Part shown: positions 53,785 to 62,873 of the stretch, piece after piece
Position numbering within the stretch: the first letter of the stretch is position 1
Layout of the letters: each line of letters starts with the position of its first letter
Origin: Anaeromyxobacter soli
GTDB lineage: Bacteria; Myxococcota; Myxococcia; Myxococcales; Anaeromyxobacteraceae
Assembly (NCBI RefSeq): GCF_022808855.1
Contig: NZ_JAKZLF010000021.1
Coordinates: 22,553-86,552 of the forward strand
DNA: 64,000 bases
Direction: 5' to 3'
The notes under the pieces: model-generated
The model's input: the letters and a program-made list of their open reading frames with translations, nothing else
What the model was told of the DNA's origin: nothing
Database searches by the model: none
Position numbers and translations under genes: made by a program

Positions 53785-53862
53785 TCGAGGCGTGACTCTG
53801 CCACGGGAGGGGGCCCGAGGCGAGGCTGCGCGGGGGACGTCGGCCGGTTAGACCGTGACGCC

Positions 53863-54180
53863 ATGACCCGACTCTCTCCCGCCGACGCGCACGCCCTCGT
53901 CTCGCAGGGCGGGCACGACCTCGTCGACGTGCGCGAGCCGCACGAGTGGTCCCGCGGCCGGATCCCCGGCGCGCGCCACGTCCCGCTCCGCGTCCTCGCC
54001 CTCGCGCCGAACGCGCACCTCGTCGACGGGCGGCCGGTCGTCTTCATCTGCGCGCACGGCGCCCGCAGCCTCACCGCCGCCGCCCTCGCCGAGCGGGCGG
54101 GCGCGCCAAGGGCGGCGAGCGTGGACGGAGGCACAGTCCGCTGGGCGCGCGAGGGGCTGCCGTTCGAGGGCACGCCCTGA
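53863..54180 (+). CDS. Single-domain rhodanese
   Basis: A 105-residue rhodanese fold: LVDVREPHEWSRGRIPGARHVPL, then the active-site loop ICAHGARS with the catalytic Cys, then GGTVRWAREGLP. It may transfer sulfane sulfur. Cytosolic, with no signal peptide. No Shine-Dalgarno; TTAGAC lies 9 nt before ATG 53863. The six-residue active loop CAHGAR suits sulfur rather than phosphate or arsenate. Confidence 0.85.
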   Translation: MTRLSPADAHALVSQGGHDLVDVREPHEWSRGRIPGARHVPLRVLALAPNAHLVDGRPVVFICAHGARSLTAAALAERAGAPRAASVDGGTVRWAREGLPFEGTP

Positions 54181-54225
54181 CGGCGGCGCGGCGCGGCGCG
54201 TCGGCCGCGCGGCACGCGCCGCCGC

Positions 54226-54594
54226 TCAGCGCCGCAGCGCGGACAGCGCGAGCGCGATCCAGCCCGCGATGAAGGCCACCCCGCCGAACGGCGTCACCGC
54301 CCCGAGCGCGCGCACCCCGGTGAGCGCGAGCGCGTAGAGGCTGCCGGAGAAGAGCAGCGTCCCGAGCGCGAAGAGCCACCCGGCCCACGCCGGCGCCGCC
54401 CCGCCGAGGCGCGCCGCCGCCCAGCCGGCCGCGATGAGGCCGAGCGCGTGGTACATCTCGTAGCGCGCGCCGGTCTCGAAGATTGCGAGGAGGTCCGGCG
54501 AGAGCCGCGTCTTGAGGGCGTGCGCGCCGAACGCGCCGGCCGCGACGGAGATCGCGGCGGAGATCGCGCCGAGCGCGAGGAAGGTCCGTTCCAT
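54226..54594 (-). CDS. DUF423 membrane protein (YgdD-like)
   Basis: A 122-residue protein with four hydrophobic helices and the DUF423 pattern: AAGAFGAHALK near residue 25, then YEMYHALGLIA, LFALGTLLFSGSLYALALTG and VTPFGGVAFIAGW. The function is unknown. ATG 54594 is chosen because the conserved part begins there; the frame is open further upstream only in noncoding style. Confidence 0.85.
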   Translation of the reverse strand: MERTFLALGAISAAISVAAGAFGAHALKTRLSPDLLAIFETGARYEMYHALGLIAAGWAAARLGGAAPAWAGWLFALGTLLFSGSLYALALTGVRALGAVTPFGGVAFIAGWIALALSALRR

Positions 54595-54682
54595 GGCGGG
54601 CGAGGATAGCCGACGCCGCCCGCGCGCGGACGTCCCGCCCAAGCCTTGCGCGAGCGCCCCTCCCGGCGCAGGTCTCCCGGGC

Positions 54683-55021
54683 ATGGACTTCACGACGAAG
54701 CGCTGCGTCCCCTGCGAGGGCGGCATCCCCAAGATGACCCCGGGCGAGGTCGAGGAGGGGCTCCGCTCGCTCGACGGCTGGGACGCGCGGCTGGACGCGA
54801 CGCAGCTCCACAAGCACTACCGGTTCAAGGACTTCCGCCACGCGATCGCCTTCGTGAACGCGATGGCCGAGCTCGCCGAGGACGAGGGCCACCACCCCGA
54901 CTTCTCCGTCCACTACAGCGCGGTGGACGTGACGCTCTGGACGCACGCCATCGGCGGGCTGTCCGAGAACGACTTCATCCTCGCGGCGAAGCTCGATCGA
55001 CTCCCCGCCTCGCGCGCGTGA
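54683..55021 (+). CDS. phhB: Pterin-4a-carbinolamine dehydratase
   Basis: A 112-residue protein with the PCD signature DEGHHPDFSVHYSAVDVTLWTH, where the HHP histidines dehydrate 4a-hydroxytetrahydropterin. An N-terminal CVPCEGG may bind a metal or be structural. In phenylalanine-hydroxylating bacteria it recycles the pterin cofactor; here no hydroxylase is nearby. It is divergent from DUF423. Confidence 0.92.
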   Translation: MDFTTKRCVPCEGGIPKMTPGEVEEGLRSLDGWDARLDATQLHKHYRFKDFRHAIAFVNAMAELAEDEGHHPDFSVHYSAVDVTLWTHAIGGLSENDFILAAKLDRLPASRA

Positions 55022-55098
55022 GGCGAGCGCGCGCTGAATAGAAGGAAGGGAGGGGCCGTCTCTCCGGTGGAAGGGGTAACACGACACCGGAGGAAGCC

Positions 55099-55461
55099 AT
55101 GACGTCCCTGTCCCTGAGGAAGCTCGCCCTCGCCGTCGCCCTCGCCGCCGCGCTGCCGTCCGCTGCGCTCGCCAAGCCCTGCGACGAGGACCGCCTTCCG
55201 CCGCCCCGCCCCGCGCCGGCCGACTGGGGTCGCGACGGGCGCCACGACTGGGGCCGGGACGGGCGCTGGGAGTCGCCGCGGGAGCGCGAGGCGCGCGAGA
55301 TCCGCCGCGAGCTGCGCGAGCTCGAGGACACCCGCGCCGACTTCTACGCGCGCTACGCGGGCCGCCCGGGCAAGGTCCGCAGGTTCGAGCGGTGGTACGC
55401 GTCGCGCCGCGCGGAGCTCGAGGCGCGCTGGGACGCGCTCCGCGCCTACGCCTGGCGCTGA
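55099..55461 (+). CDS. Small secreted basic protein of unknown function
   Basis: A 120-residue protein with signal peptide (LALAVALAAALPSAALA). The mature part has a repeated DWGRDGR, then a charged helix (PREREAREIRRELRELEDTRADF) and several Trp/Tyr. A good GGAGG Shine-Dalgarno precedes ATG 55099. I recognise no family. It is probably periplasmic. Confidence 0.6.
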   Translation: MTSLSLRKLALAVALAAALPSAALAKPCDEDRLPPPRPAPADWGRDGRHDWGRDGRWESPREREAREIRRELRELEDTRADFYARYAGRPGKVRRFERWYASRRAELEARWDALRAYAWR

Positions 55462-55592
55462 CCTCCTCACGCTCGCCCGTCGTCCGCGGCCCGTGCGCTC
55501 GAGTGCGCGCGGGCCGCGCCGTCTCCGGGGCCCGGGCGCCGCGGCGACGCCGCGCTGGCGACGACGGCCGCGCGGGGTTAGAGAACCCCCCC

Positions 55593-56795
55593 GTGAGCCG
55601 CGCTCTCTCCCTCTCGATCTTCGTCGTCGTGAGCCTCGCCGTCCTCGGCGGCATGCACACGTACCTGTGGATCCGCCTGGTTCGCGACACCGCGATGGCC
55701 GACCCGTGGCGCCGCGTCGCGACCGTGTCGCTCGTCGTGCTCTCGTTCGCGATGCCGCTCGGCCTCGTCGCCCTCCGCGCCGCGCCCCGCCCGCTCGCGC
55801 GCATCGTCCCGGCCGTCGCCTTCGGCTGGCTCGGCCTCGCCTTCATGCTCTTCTGCGCGCTCGTCGCGATCGACGCCGTCCGCGCCGCGCTGCACGGCAG
55901 CGAGCTCCTCGCAGACTGGCTCCGCCGGCGCCCCGACCCGCCCGCGGATCCCGCCCGCCGGCTGTTCGTGGCGCGCGCGATCGCCGGCGGGGCCGCCCTC
56001 GCCACCGGCGGCGCGGCGGCGCTCGCCTTCCGCGCCGCGACCGGCCCGGCCGAGATCTCCGAGGTGCCGGTGCGGCTCGAGCGGCTCCCGCCCACGCTCT
56101 CCGGCCTCACCATCGCGCAGCTCACCGATCTCCACGTCGGGCCCACCATCGGCGAGCGCGACGTGCGCCGCGCGGTGGACCAGACGAACGCCCTCCGTCC
56201 CGACGTCATCGCCATCACCGGCGACCTCGTGGACGGCAGCGTGCGCGACCTCGGGCGCGCCATCTCCCACCTCGGGCGACTGCGCGCGCGCTACGGCGTC
56301 TACTTCGTCACGGGCAACCACGAGTACTACTCGGGCGTCGAGGAGTGGCTCGAGGAGCTTCCCCGGCTCGGCGTCCGCGTGCTCCGCAACGAGCGCGTGA
56401 CCGTCGGCGACGCCGGTGCGTCGATCGACCTCGCCGGCGTCGACGACTGGAGCGCGGCGCGGATGAACGGCGGGCACGAGAACGACCTCCGCCGCGCCCT
56501 CGCCGGCCGCGACCCCGAGCGCGGCCTCGTCCTGCTCGCGCACCAGCCGCGCGGCGTCGCCGAGGCGGTGCAGGCGGGGGTGGAGCTCCAGCTCTCCGGC
56601 CACACCCACGGCGGGCAGATCGTCCCGTTCAACCTGCTCGTCGCGGCGGCGCAGCCCTACGTGAAGGGGCTGCACCGGCACGCCGAAGGCGACCGTGCCG
56701 GCCAGATCTTCGTCTCGCGCGGCACCGGCTACTGGGGCCCTCCGCTGCGGCTCGGCTCCCCGCCCGAGATCGCGCGCATCGTGCTCACGACCTAG
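55593..56795 (+). CDS. Membrane-anchored metallophosphoesterase (YkuE-like)
   Basis: A 400-residue protein: about four N-terminal helices (residues 5-120), then a calcineurin-type phosphoesterase with all five metal blocks, namely DLHVG, GDLVDGS, GNHEYYSG, LAHQP and SGHTHGGQIVPF. The segment RRLFVARAIAGGAALATGG before the catalytic domain looks like a twin-arginine-type linker. The likely substrate is a phospholipid or cell-wall lipid. GTG 55593 has TTAGAG about 9 nt upstream and no Shine-Dalgarno. Confidence 0.85.
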   Translation: MSRALSLSIFVVVSLAVLGGMHTYLWIRLVRDTAMADPWRRVATVSLVVLSFAMPLGLVALRAAPRPLARIVPAVAFGWLGLAFMLFCALVAIDAVRAALHGSELLADWLRRRPDPPADPARRLFVARAIAGGAALATGGAAALAFRAATGPAEISEVPVRLERLPPTLSGLTIAQLTDLHVGPTIGERDVRRAVDQTNALRPDVIAITGDLVDGSVRDLGRAISHLGRLRARYGVYFVTGNHEYYSGVEEWLEELPRLGVRVLRNERVTVGDAGASIDLAGVDDWSAARMNGGHENDLRRALAGRDPERGLVLLAHQPRGVAEAVQAGVELQLSGHTHGGQIVPFNLLVAAAQPYVKGLHRHAEGDRAGQIFVSRGTGYWGPPLRLGSPPEIARIVLTT

Positions 56796-56989
56796 CCCGC
56801 CGCGCTCCCGCGCGGGGCCCGCTGCGTTGCTCGGGACGTCACCCCGCGTGACGGACGGGCGTCCAGCCGGCCGCAGGCGCGCCCTCCGCCCGGTCCGCGC
56901 CGTGCGCGCGCGCCCGGGCCCGCAAGGGCCGTCTCTCCCGCCCCGGCCGCGGTCTAACCTCGGGCGCGTCAGCCCGGAGGATCCCTCGA

Positions 56990-59314
56990 ATGCGCTTCCG
57001 CTCCGTCGCCGTGATCGTCCTCGTGTTCGGCGCCGCCGCCCTGGTGAGCGTCTTCGTCGTCCGCCGGATCGCGTTCCACCCCGCCCGGCAGGTGCCGGCC
57101 ACGGTGAGCGCCGCGGCGCCCGTGCCCGAGGTGACGCCGCCCGCCGAGCCCCCCGCCACCGCGGCCGACGGGCAGCTCGAGCTCCTCGCGACCTCGGGCG
57201 AGGCGCCGCTCGCGGGCGCGGAGGTCCGCCTCTACCTCGCGCTGCCGCCTGGGCCGGGCACGCTCGCGCCCGCGTGGCGCCGCGCCGGCGTGGCGCGCAC
57301 CGACGGAACCGGGGTCGCCCGGCTCCCCGCGCGCCCGGGCAGCTACCTCGTGGCGGTGCGCGCCGCGGGCCTCGGGACCGCGCACGCGGAGGTCGTCCGC
57401 CCGCGCGGCGAGGACCTGACGCACGCGGAGGTCGCGCTCGAGCAGCCGGTCTCGCTGGAGGTGCGCGTCGCCTCGCGCCCGGAGGGCCGGCCGGTCGCTG
57501 CGCGCGTGGTCGCGTTCCCGGCTGCCGCAGGCCCGCTGCGGTTCGGCCCGCCGTCGGCGCCGGTGGAGGAGCAGGTCACGGCGACCGCGGACGCGTCCGG
57601 CGTCGCCCGGCTCGCGGGGCTCGCACCCGCGAGCTACGCCGTCGCCGCCGAGGCGGCGGACCTCCACCCGGCCCTCCTCAGGCGCGTCGCGGTGCCGCGC
57701 ACAGGCGCGCTCGCCATCGCGCTCGAGCCGCTCGGCCGGATCGAGGGCGTCGTCCACGACGCGAGCGGCCGGCCCTCCGCGCGCGCGACCGTGCGCGGCG
57801 CCTCCCGCGATCACTCCGGCGAGGCCATCTCCGACGCGAGCGGGCGCTTCACCCTCGCCGTGCCCGCCGGGAGCTACCGGCTCTCCGCGGTCGAGGGCGA
57901 GCGCGCCGGCGGGGTCGGCCCGGTCTCCGTGCAGGCCGGCGCGACGACCGGCGGAGTCGAGCTCGTGCTGGGGCCTCCGGCCGCGCTCGCGGGCGAGGTG
58001 GTCGAGGAGGGCTCCGGCCGCCCGGTGCCGGGCGCCGAGGTGGCGCTCTCGCCGCACGAGACCGGCGCGCTCGCCGCGCGCGTGCTCGCGGGCGCCGACG
58101 GCCGCTACCGCATCCCCGCGCTCGCCCCCGGGCAGTACGACCTGCGCGCCGCCGCGGCCGGCAGGAGCCCCGCGCTCCAGCGCGGCGTGACGCTGGAGGC
58201 GGGCGCGACGTTCCCGCTCCGCGTCCCGCTCGCGGGCACGGGCGCCATCGAGGGCGCGGTCGGCGACGCGCGCGGGCGGCCGCTCGCCGGAGCGCGCGTG
58301 CGCGTCGAGGCGCGCGGCGACGGGCTCGAGGGCGCGCTCGCGCTCGAGGCGCGCAGCGACTTCGACGGGCGCTACCGGATCGAGGGCGTGGAGGTCGGCC
58401 GGGCGGAGCTCGTCGCGCGGCAGGAGGGCGTCGACCTCGGCGCCTCGCGCGCGGTGCGCGTGGCGCCGGGCGGCACCGCGCGCGCGGACTTCGAGCTGCC
58501 CGACGCCGGGGTGCTCGTCGGCCACGTGAGCGAGGCGGGACGCCCCGCGCCGGCGGGCACCGCCGTCGTCGCCGTCCCGATGAAGGCGGGGCTCGGCACC
58601 CCGCAGGCGGCGCGCGCGATCGCGGACGCGAGCGGGGGCTACCGCCTCGCGCTCCCCGCCGGCGAGTACCGGGTCCACGCGGCGCCCGCCGACGCGGAGC
58701 GCACCGACCTGCGCGTCGCGCCGGCGTTCGCCCGCGTCGAGCCGGGCAGGACCGCGCGCCTCGACGTCGCCGCCGCGCGGGCCTCCGCCGAGGCGGGGCT
58801 CGAGGTCGCGGTCCTCGAGCCGGGCGGCGCGCCGTCGCCCGGCGCGGTGGTGACGCTCTCGCGCGCGGGCGACGAGCGGATCGCGCTCGCGACGAGCGCA
58901 GGCGAGGACGGGCGCGTCGTGCTCGCGCAGGAGATGGGGCTCGCGGGGGCGAACGTGACGGTGCGCGCGCGCAGCGGCGGCCGGAGCGGCGCGTGGACCG
59001 GCACGCTCCCGGCGGCCGGCTCGGTCGTGCTTCGGCTCGAGCGCGGCGGCGCGGTCGAGGGGGTGGTGCGGGCGGCGGGTGCGGCGCCGCGGAGCCTCGT
59101 CGTGGAGGTGGCCTCGCAGCCCTCCGCGAACGCGTGGCGGACGACCGACGTGCACCGCTTCGCGGGCGCCCGCTTCGAGCTCGGCGATCTGCCCACCGGC
59201 CCGGTGCGCCTCACCGTGCGCGCGGACGACGGGCGGCGCGGCGCGGCCGAGCTCTCCATCGCGTCGGGCGAGACGCGCAAGGTCGAGATCGCGCTCGGGC
59301 GCGACGGGCGCTGA
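56990..59314 (+). CDS. Membrane-anchored protein with multiple carboxypeptidase-regulatory-like repeats
   Basis: A 774-residue protein. One N-terminal helix (VAVIVLVFGAAALVSVFVV) anchors a periplasmic region built from repeated ~85-residue beta-sandwich units of the CarboxypepD_reg type. These are recognisable by recurrent GxVxDAxGRPLAGAxV and DGRYRIxxLxPGxYxLxAxAxG patterns (for example IEGVVHDASGRPSARA, ADGRYRIPALAPGQYDLRA). I count about eight units. No catalytic domain is present. Such arrays mediate adhesion or scaffolding at the cell surface. GGAGGA lies 8 nt before the ATG. Confidence 0.8.
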   Translation: MRFRSVAVIVLVFGAAALVSVFVVRRIAFHPARQVPATVSAAAPVPEVTPPAEPPATAADGQLELLATSGEAPLAGAEVRLYLALPPGPGTLAPAWRRAGVARTDGTGVARLPARPGSYLVAVRAAGLGTAHAEVVRPRGEDLTHAEVALEQPVSLEVRVASRPEGRPVAARVVAFPAAAGPLRFGPPSAPVEEQVTATADASGVARLAGLAPASYAVAAEAADLHPALLRRVAVPRTGALAIALEPLGRIEGVVHDASGRPSARATVRGASRDHSGEAISDASGRFTLAVPAGSYRLSAVEGERAGGVGPVSVQAGATTGGVELVLGPPAALAGEVVEEGSGRPVPGAEVALSPHETGALAARVLAGADGRYRIPALAPGQYDLRAAAAGRSPALQRGVTLEAGATFPLRVPLAGTGAIEGAVGDARGRPLAGARVRVEARGDGLEGALALEARSDFDGRYRIEGVEVGRAELVARQEGVDLGASRAVRVAPGGTARADFELPDAGVLVGHVSEAGRPAPAGTAVVAVPMKAGLGTPQAARAIADASGGYRLALPAGEYRVHAAPADAERTDLRVAPAFARVEPGRTARLDVAAARASAEAGLEVAVLEPGGAPSPGAVVTLSRAGDERIALATSAGEDGRVVLAQEMGLAGANVTVRARSGGRSGAWTGTLPAAGSVVLRLERGGAVEGVVRAAGAAPRSLVVEVASQPSANAWRTTDVHRFAGARFELGDLPTGPVRLTVRADDGRRGAAELSIASGETRKVEIALGRDGR

Positions 59315-59362
59315 CGGCGTCGTCCGAGCCCGTCGCGGGACGCGCCGCTCGGCCGGCGCCGC

Positions 59363-60175
59363 TCACCCGCCGAGCGCCGCCACGATCTCCGGCAGCCGCT
59401 CGCAGGCGCTGCCGCGCGCGAAGAAGCCGCGCTGCGACCTCTCGGCGAGCGCCGCGAACGGGTTCTCCTCGGGGTTCACGTCGACGAGCGCCGCGCCGCG
59501 CTGGAACACGAGCCGGCCGATCTGCATCGGCAGGTTGGTCGCGCCGCTCGTCCCGACGACGAGCAGGAGGTCCGCCGCCTCCGTCGCGCGGAGCGCGCTG
59601 TCCATCCGGTAGTTCGGCTCGTCGTAGTACTCGTCGAACCAGAGCACGTGCGGACGGAGCCACCCGCCGCAGGCCGGGCAGGCGAGGCGCGCCCGGTCCT
59701 CCGCGCTGAGCGGCTCGTCCTTCGCGCGGGGCGGGAACGCCGGCAGCTCCAGGCGTCCCACGCCGCACTCCGCGACGCAGCGGACGTAGGCCACGTCGCC
59801 GTGGATGCAGAGGACCCGGTCGGATCCCGCGCGCCGGTGGAGCCCGTCGATGTTCTGGGTCACGAGGGTGAAGCGATCGCCGAGCGCGCGCTCGAGCGCC
59901 ACGAGCGCGGCGTGGCCGGCGTTCGGCTGGGCGTGCCGGCAGAGGCCGAAGCGGTACAGGTACCAGCGCCACACCTCCTCCGGCGAGCGCTCGAACATCT
60001 CGTGGGTGGCCATCTCCTGCGGCATGTAGTTCTGCGAGCCGACCACCCAGTACCCCTCCGCTCCGCGGAAGGTCGGGATGCCGCTCTCCGCCGAGATGCC
60101 GGCGCCGGTGAGGACCACCACCCGCCCCTCCGCCTCCCGCACGGCGTCGAGGATCGCCTTGAGCTTCGGTTCCAT
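59363..60175 (-). CDS. NAD-dependent protein deacylase (sirtuin)
   Basis: A 270-residue Sir2 enzyme: GAGISAESGIPTFRG (residues ~24-38), TQNIDGLHRRAG, CIHGDV with the catalytic His, zinc Cys in VRCVAEC and ACPACGG, then VLWFDEYYD, VGTSGATNLPM and VDVNPEENPF. It removes acyl groups from lysines, consuming NAD. ATG 60175 follows GGAG by five bases, which decides between two adjacent ATGs in different frames. Convergent with the repeat protein. Confidence 0.93.
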   Translation of the reverse strand: MEPKLKAILDAVREAEGRVVVLTGAGISAESGIPTFRGAEGYWVVGSQNYMPQEMATHEMFERSPEEVWRWYLYRFGLCRHAQPNAGHAALVALERALGDRFTLVTQNIDGLHRRAGSDRVLCIHGDVAYVRCVAECGVGRLELPAFPPRAKDEPLSAEDRARLACPACGGWLRPHVLWFDEYYDEPNYRMDSALRATEAADLLLVVGTSGATNLPMQIGRLVFQRGAALVDVNPEENPFAALAERSQRGFFARGSACERLPEIVAALGG

Positions 60176-60270
60176 TCCATCTCCACGGGGGCCGTCGCCC
60201 CGCCCGCTCGACCGTCGACCCCGGGCCGCCGCGCCTCACCCAGCGTGCTGGCGCGCCCGCGCGCGCCCGT

Positions 60271-60276
60271 TATAAC
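60271..60276 (+). promoter_or_regulatory. -10 TATAAC directly before apaG
   Basis: TATAAC (5/6 to TATAAT) ends 8 nt before GTG 60285. No Shine-Dalgarno is present, so a leaderless apaG transcript is likely. Confidence 0.5.
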
Positions 60277-60284
60277 GTTCGCAC

Positions 60285-60662
60285 GTGTCGACCGCCGTGA
60301 CCCAGGGAATCCGCGTCGAGGTGCAGGGCACCTACCGCCCCGATCGCTCGGAGGCGGGGCGCTGGCTCTTCACGTACACCGTCCGCGTCGCGAACCGGGG
60401 GAGCGAGCCGGCGCAGCTCGTCTCGCGCCGCTGGGTCATCACCGACGCGAACGGCGAGCGCGAGGAGGTCGTCGGCGAGGGGGTCATCGGCCAGCAGCCG
60501 CACCTCGAGCCGGGCGAGGAGTTCGAGTACACGAGCTTCTGCGTGCTCGAGACGCCGCACGGCTCGATGCGCGGCAGCTACCGGATGCAGCGCCCGGACG
60601 GGACGAGCTTCGAGGCGCGCATCGCGCCGTTCCCGCTCGTGGTGCCCGGTCGCCTGAACTGA
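60285..60662 (+). CDS. apaG: ApaG-family protein
   Basis: A 125-residue single-domain protein with an FN3-like beta sandwich. The ApaG pattern is VANRGSEPAQLVSRRWVITDANG, then VIGQQPHLEPGEEFEYTSFCVLETPHGSMRGSYRMQ. Its biochemical role is unsettled (linked to metal or pyrophosphate binding and stress). Start GTG 60285. It is divergent from the sirtuin. Confidence 0.94.
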   Translation: MSTAVTQGIRVEVQGTYRPDRSEAGRWLFTYTVRVANRGSEPAQLVSRRWVITDANGEREEVVGEGVIGQQPHLEPGEEFEYTSFCVLETPHGSMRGSYRMQRPDGTSFEARIAPFPLVVPGRLN

Positions 60663-60723
60663 TCGAACGGAGGCTGCGCCCCTCGCCTCCCGCGCCGGCG
60701 CGCCTGCGTCCTGCTCGCGCCGG

Positions 60724-61176
60724 CTACTGCCCCGCGCGCGTGGCGATCGCGAGCCGCGTCAGCCCTTCCTGGCGCGCCAGCTCCATCACCGCCACGACCC
60801 GGCCGTGCTGCACGCCCTCGTCGGCCTGGAACAGCACCACGGTCTCCGGGCTCCGCTCGCGCGCCGCGGCGAACGACTGCCGCAGCGCGGCGTCGTCCTG
60901 CACCTTCCCCCCGACGACCACGCGGCCGTCGGCGAGCACCGCGACGGTGAGGTCGCGCGCGACCGCCGTGGTCTCGCCCTTGCCGCCCTTCGGCAGGTTC
61001 ACCTTGAACCCGCCCTCGTCCCGTCCCGCCTCCGCGATGGCCGTGGTGGTCACCATGAAGATGATGAGCAGCACGAGGAAGATGTCGGTGAGCGGCGTGA
61101 TGTTGATGTCGGCGAAGATCCCGCCGGCCGTCTCGAGATCGTCGCCGTTGCCGTTCTGCGGCCCGCCGATGGCCAT
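60724..61176 (-). CDS. ExbD/TolR-type energy-transducing protein
   Basis: A 150-residue protein: short cytosolic N-terminus, one helix (DIFLVLLIIFMVTTTA) with the proton-channel Asp in NITPLTDIFLVLL, then a periplasmic domain (LTVAVLADGRVVVGG...). It pairs with the ExbB/TolQ-type protein directly upstream (2-bp gap) to turn proton flow into motion. A Gly/Asn-rich start (GGPQNGNGDDLETAGG) is unusual. Which outer-membrane system it serves is not decidable. Confidence 0.88.
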   Translation of the reverse strand: MAIGGPQNGNGDDLETAGGIFADINITPLTDIFLVLLIIFMVTTTAIAEAGRDEGGFKVNLPKGGKGETTAVARDLTVAVLADGRVVVGGKVQDDAALRQSFAAARERSPETVVLFQADEGVQHGRVVAVMELARQEGLTRLAIATRAGQ

Positions 61177-61178
61177 CG

Positions 61179-61868
61179 TCAGGCCTCCCGCGCCGGCCGC
61201 GGCTCGGCCGCCGGGCGCGCCGCCGCGGCGGGCAGCGCGTCGTGGAGCGTCTCGAGGAACTCCTCGACCAGGAGCTTCAGCTGCAGGGCGAGCTTCTGCA
61301 CGTGCACGTTCAGGAAGTTGTAGATGACCACCGCCTCGATGGCGACCGCGATGCCTCCCGCCGTCGCGACGAGCGCCTCGGAGATGCCCGAGGCGACCAC
61401 GGTGAAGCCGCCCTGCCCGGTGGCGGCCATGTGCCGGAACGCCTGCATGATGCCGACGACCGTGCCGAAGAGGCCGATGAACGGCGCGATGGCGCCGACC
61501 GTGCCGAGGACCCAGACGTTGCGGCGGAGGCGCAGGTTCACCTGCTGGCGCTCGCGCTCGACCGCCGCGTCGATCTTGTCCTCGTCGGGAGCGCCGCCGC
61601 GCGGGCCGCGGCGGCCGGCGGCCGCGAGGCCGGCGAGGAACACGTCGGCGGCGGGAGACGGGGAGCGCTCGCACTCCGCCCGCGCCTCGTCCAGATCGCC
61701 GCGGAGCAGCGCGCGGAGGACCGCGTCGGCGACCGTGCGGGCGTTCGCGGCGAAGCCCCACAGCGCGATGGCGCGCTCGATGGCGACGGCGAGCGCCAGC
61801 ACCGAGCAGGCCCCGATGATCCACATCGACCAGCTGCTCTTCAGGACTCCAAGGAAGCTCGTGTCCAA
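61179..61868 (-). CDS. MotA/TolQ/ExbB-type proton channel protein
   Basis: A 229-residue protein with three helices: near residues 12-36 (SMWIIGACSVLALAVAIERAI), ~115-135 (VWVLGTVGAIAPFIGLFGTVVGIMQAF) and ~150-180 (ALVATAGGIAVAIEAVVIYNFL). The large cytoplasmic loop and the glycine-rich second helix are ExbB/TolQ hallmarks. The tail is Ala/Pro/Arg-rich. It precedes its exbD-like partner. Confidence 0.9.
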   Translation of the reverse strand: MDTSFLGVLKSSWSMWIIGACSVLALAVAIERAIALWGFAANARTVADAVLRALLRGDLDEARAECERSPSPAADVFLAGLAAAGRRGPRGGAPDEDKIDAAVERERQQVNLRLRRNVWVLGTVGAIAPFIGLFGTVVGIMQAFRHMAATGQGGFTVVASGISEALVATAGGIAVAIEAVVIYNFLNVHVQKLALQLKLLVEEFLETLHDALPAAAARPAAEPRPAREA

Positions 61869-61959
61869 AGGGGTCTCCCGTGCGAGGAGACGGGAGTCTA
61901 ATCGGGACCGGACTTCCGTGGGGCGCCAGGGAGCAGATCGAGGGCTCGCCCCCTCCCGG

Positions 61960-62853
61960 CTACCGGGCGGGTGGCGGCGCGGGCGCGGCGGGCGCCCTCT
62001 CCTCCGACGGGGCCGGCGTGCCGTCGCGGAAGAGGTTCGGCGGCACCGGCCCGGCCGCGCGATCGAGCTCGACGACGCGCGCCCCGCGCGGCGGATCGAG
62101 CGAGAACCGCACGCCGTCGAGCTTGCCGTTCACCTCGATCTCGTCGGCCCAGCGCAGGTCGAGCCGCACGCGCGGGTCGTCGGAGCGGAGCCGCACCTCG
62201 CCGGGGAAGCGGCCACCTTTGAGCGGCCGGAAGCCGTCGAAGTCGACCGAGTAGGCGGGGGCGGTGCCCGGCGGGACCGCCACGATGCTCGCGCGCTCGA
62301 CCGCGGCCTCCTCCCCGATGCGGACGTCCTGGGCGCGCCCGTTCCCCTCGAGCGAGAGCACGAGCGCGCCGTCGCGGACCTCGACGTCCACCGGCGTCTC
62401 GAGGAGCGGCGCCGAGCCGCACAGCAAGGTGACGAGGTCCTCGGCCGGGAGCGGCAGGGGGACGAGCCGGGAGAGGTTCTCCGGCGTCGCCTCGCCCCGG
62501 TAGAATACCCGCTCCTTCGCGTCGTAGAGCTGGAAGCGCCCGCCCTCCGCGACGAGCACGGCGCCCACGTTGCCGAAGAAGTCGAGCACCTCGACGTGCA
62601 GCCGGTCGGGCTTCTCGGCGGCGATGAACTCGCGCACCGACACCCAGCTGCGCATGCCCTTCGCCTCCACCTTCACGCGCGCCTCGCCGGAGACGCGCTG
62701 CACCTGCGCCTGCGCCGCGCGCACCTGCGCGAGGAGCGGCCCGGGATCGCGGGAGAGGTCCGGCGGCGGCCGGCGCGGGTGGCAGGCGACGAGCGCGAGC
62801 GCGGCGAGGAGCGCCGCTGCGCCGCGCGATCGTCGGAGGGGGACTGCGGGCAT
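61960..62853 (-). CDS. Outer-membrane lipoprotein-like protein (DUF4292/LolB-like)
   Basis: A 297-residue lipoprotein: lipobox LALVAC (Cys ~24). A helix (LLAQVRAAQAQVQRVSGEARVKVEAKG) is followed by a beta-rich fold resembling LolB/DUF4292 proteins (RLHVEVLDFFGNVGAVLVAEGGRFQLYDAKERVFYRG). The C-terminus is Pro/Ala-rich. It likely binds lipid or a lipoprotein during transport; that is inferred from fold resemblance only. It lies between the TatT-like gene and the exbB-like gene on one strand. Confidence 0.65.
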   Translation of the reverse strand: MPAVPLRRSRGAAALLAALALVACHPRRPPPDLSRDPGPLLAQVRAAQAQVQRVSGEARVKVEAKGMRSWVSVREFIAAEKPDRLHVEVLDFFGNVGAVLVAEGGRFQLYDAKERVFYRGEATPENLSRLVPLPLPAEDLVTLLCGSAPLLETPVDVEVRDGALVLSLEGNGRAQDVRIGEEAAVERASIVAVPPGTAPAYSVDFDGFRPLKGGRFPGEVRLRSDDPRVRLDLRWADEIEVNGKLDGVRFSLDPPRGARVVELDRAAGPVPPNLFRDGTPAPSEERAPAAPAPPPAR

Positions 62854-62873
62854 TCTCGTCTCCGGGAGGCGGG

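Noticed and set aside
56695..59709. 1004-codon plus-strand frame over the repeat protein
   Set aside because: Arg-rich shadow of the CarboxypepD_reg gene in the adjacent frame.
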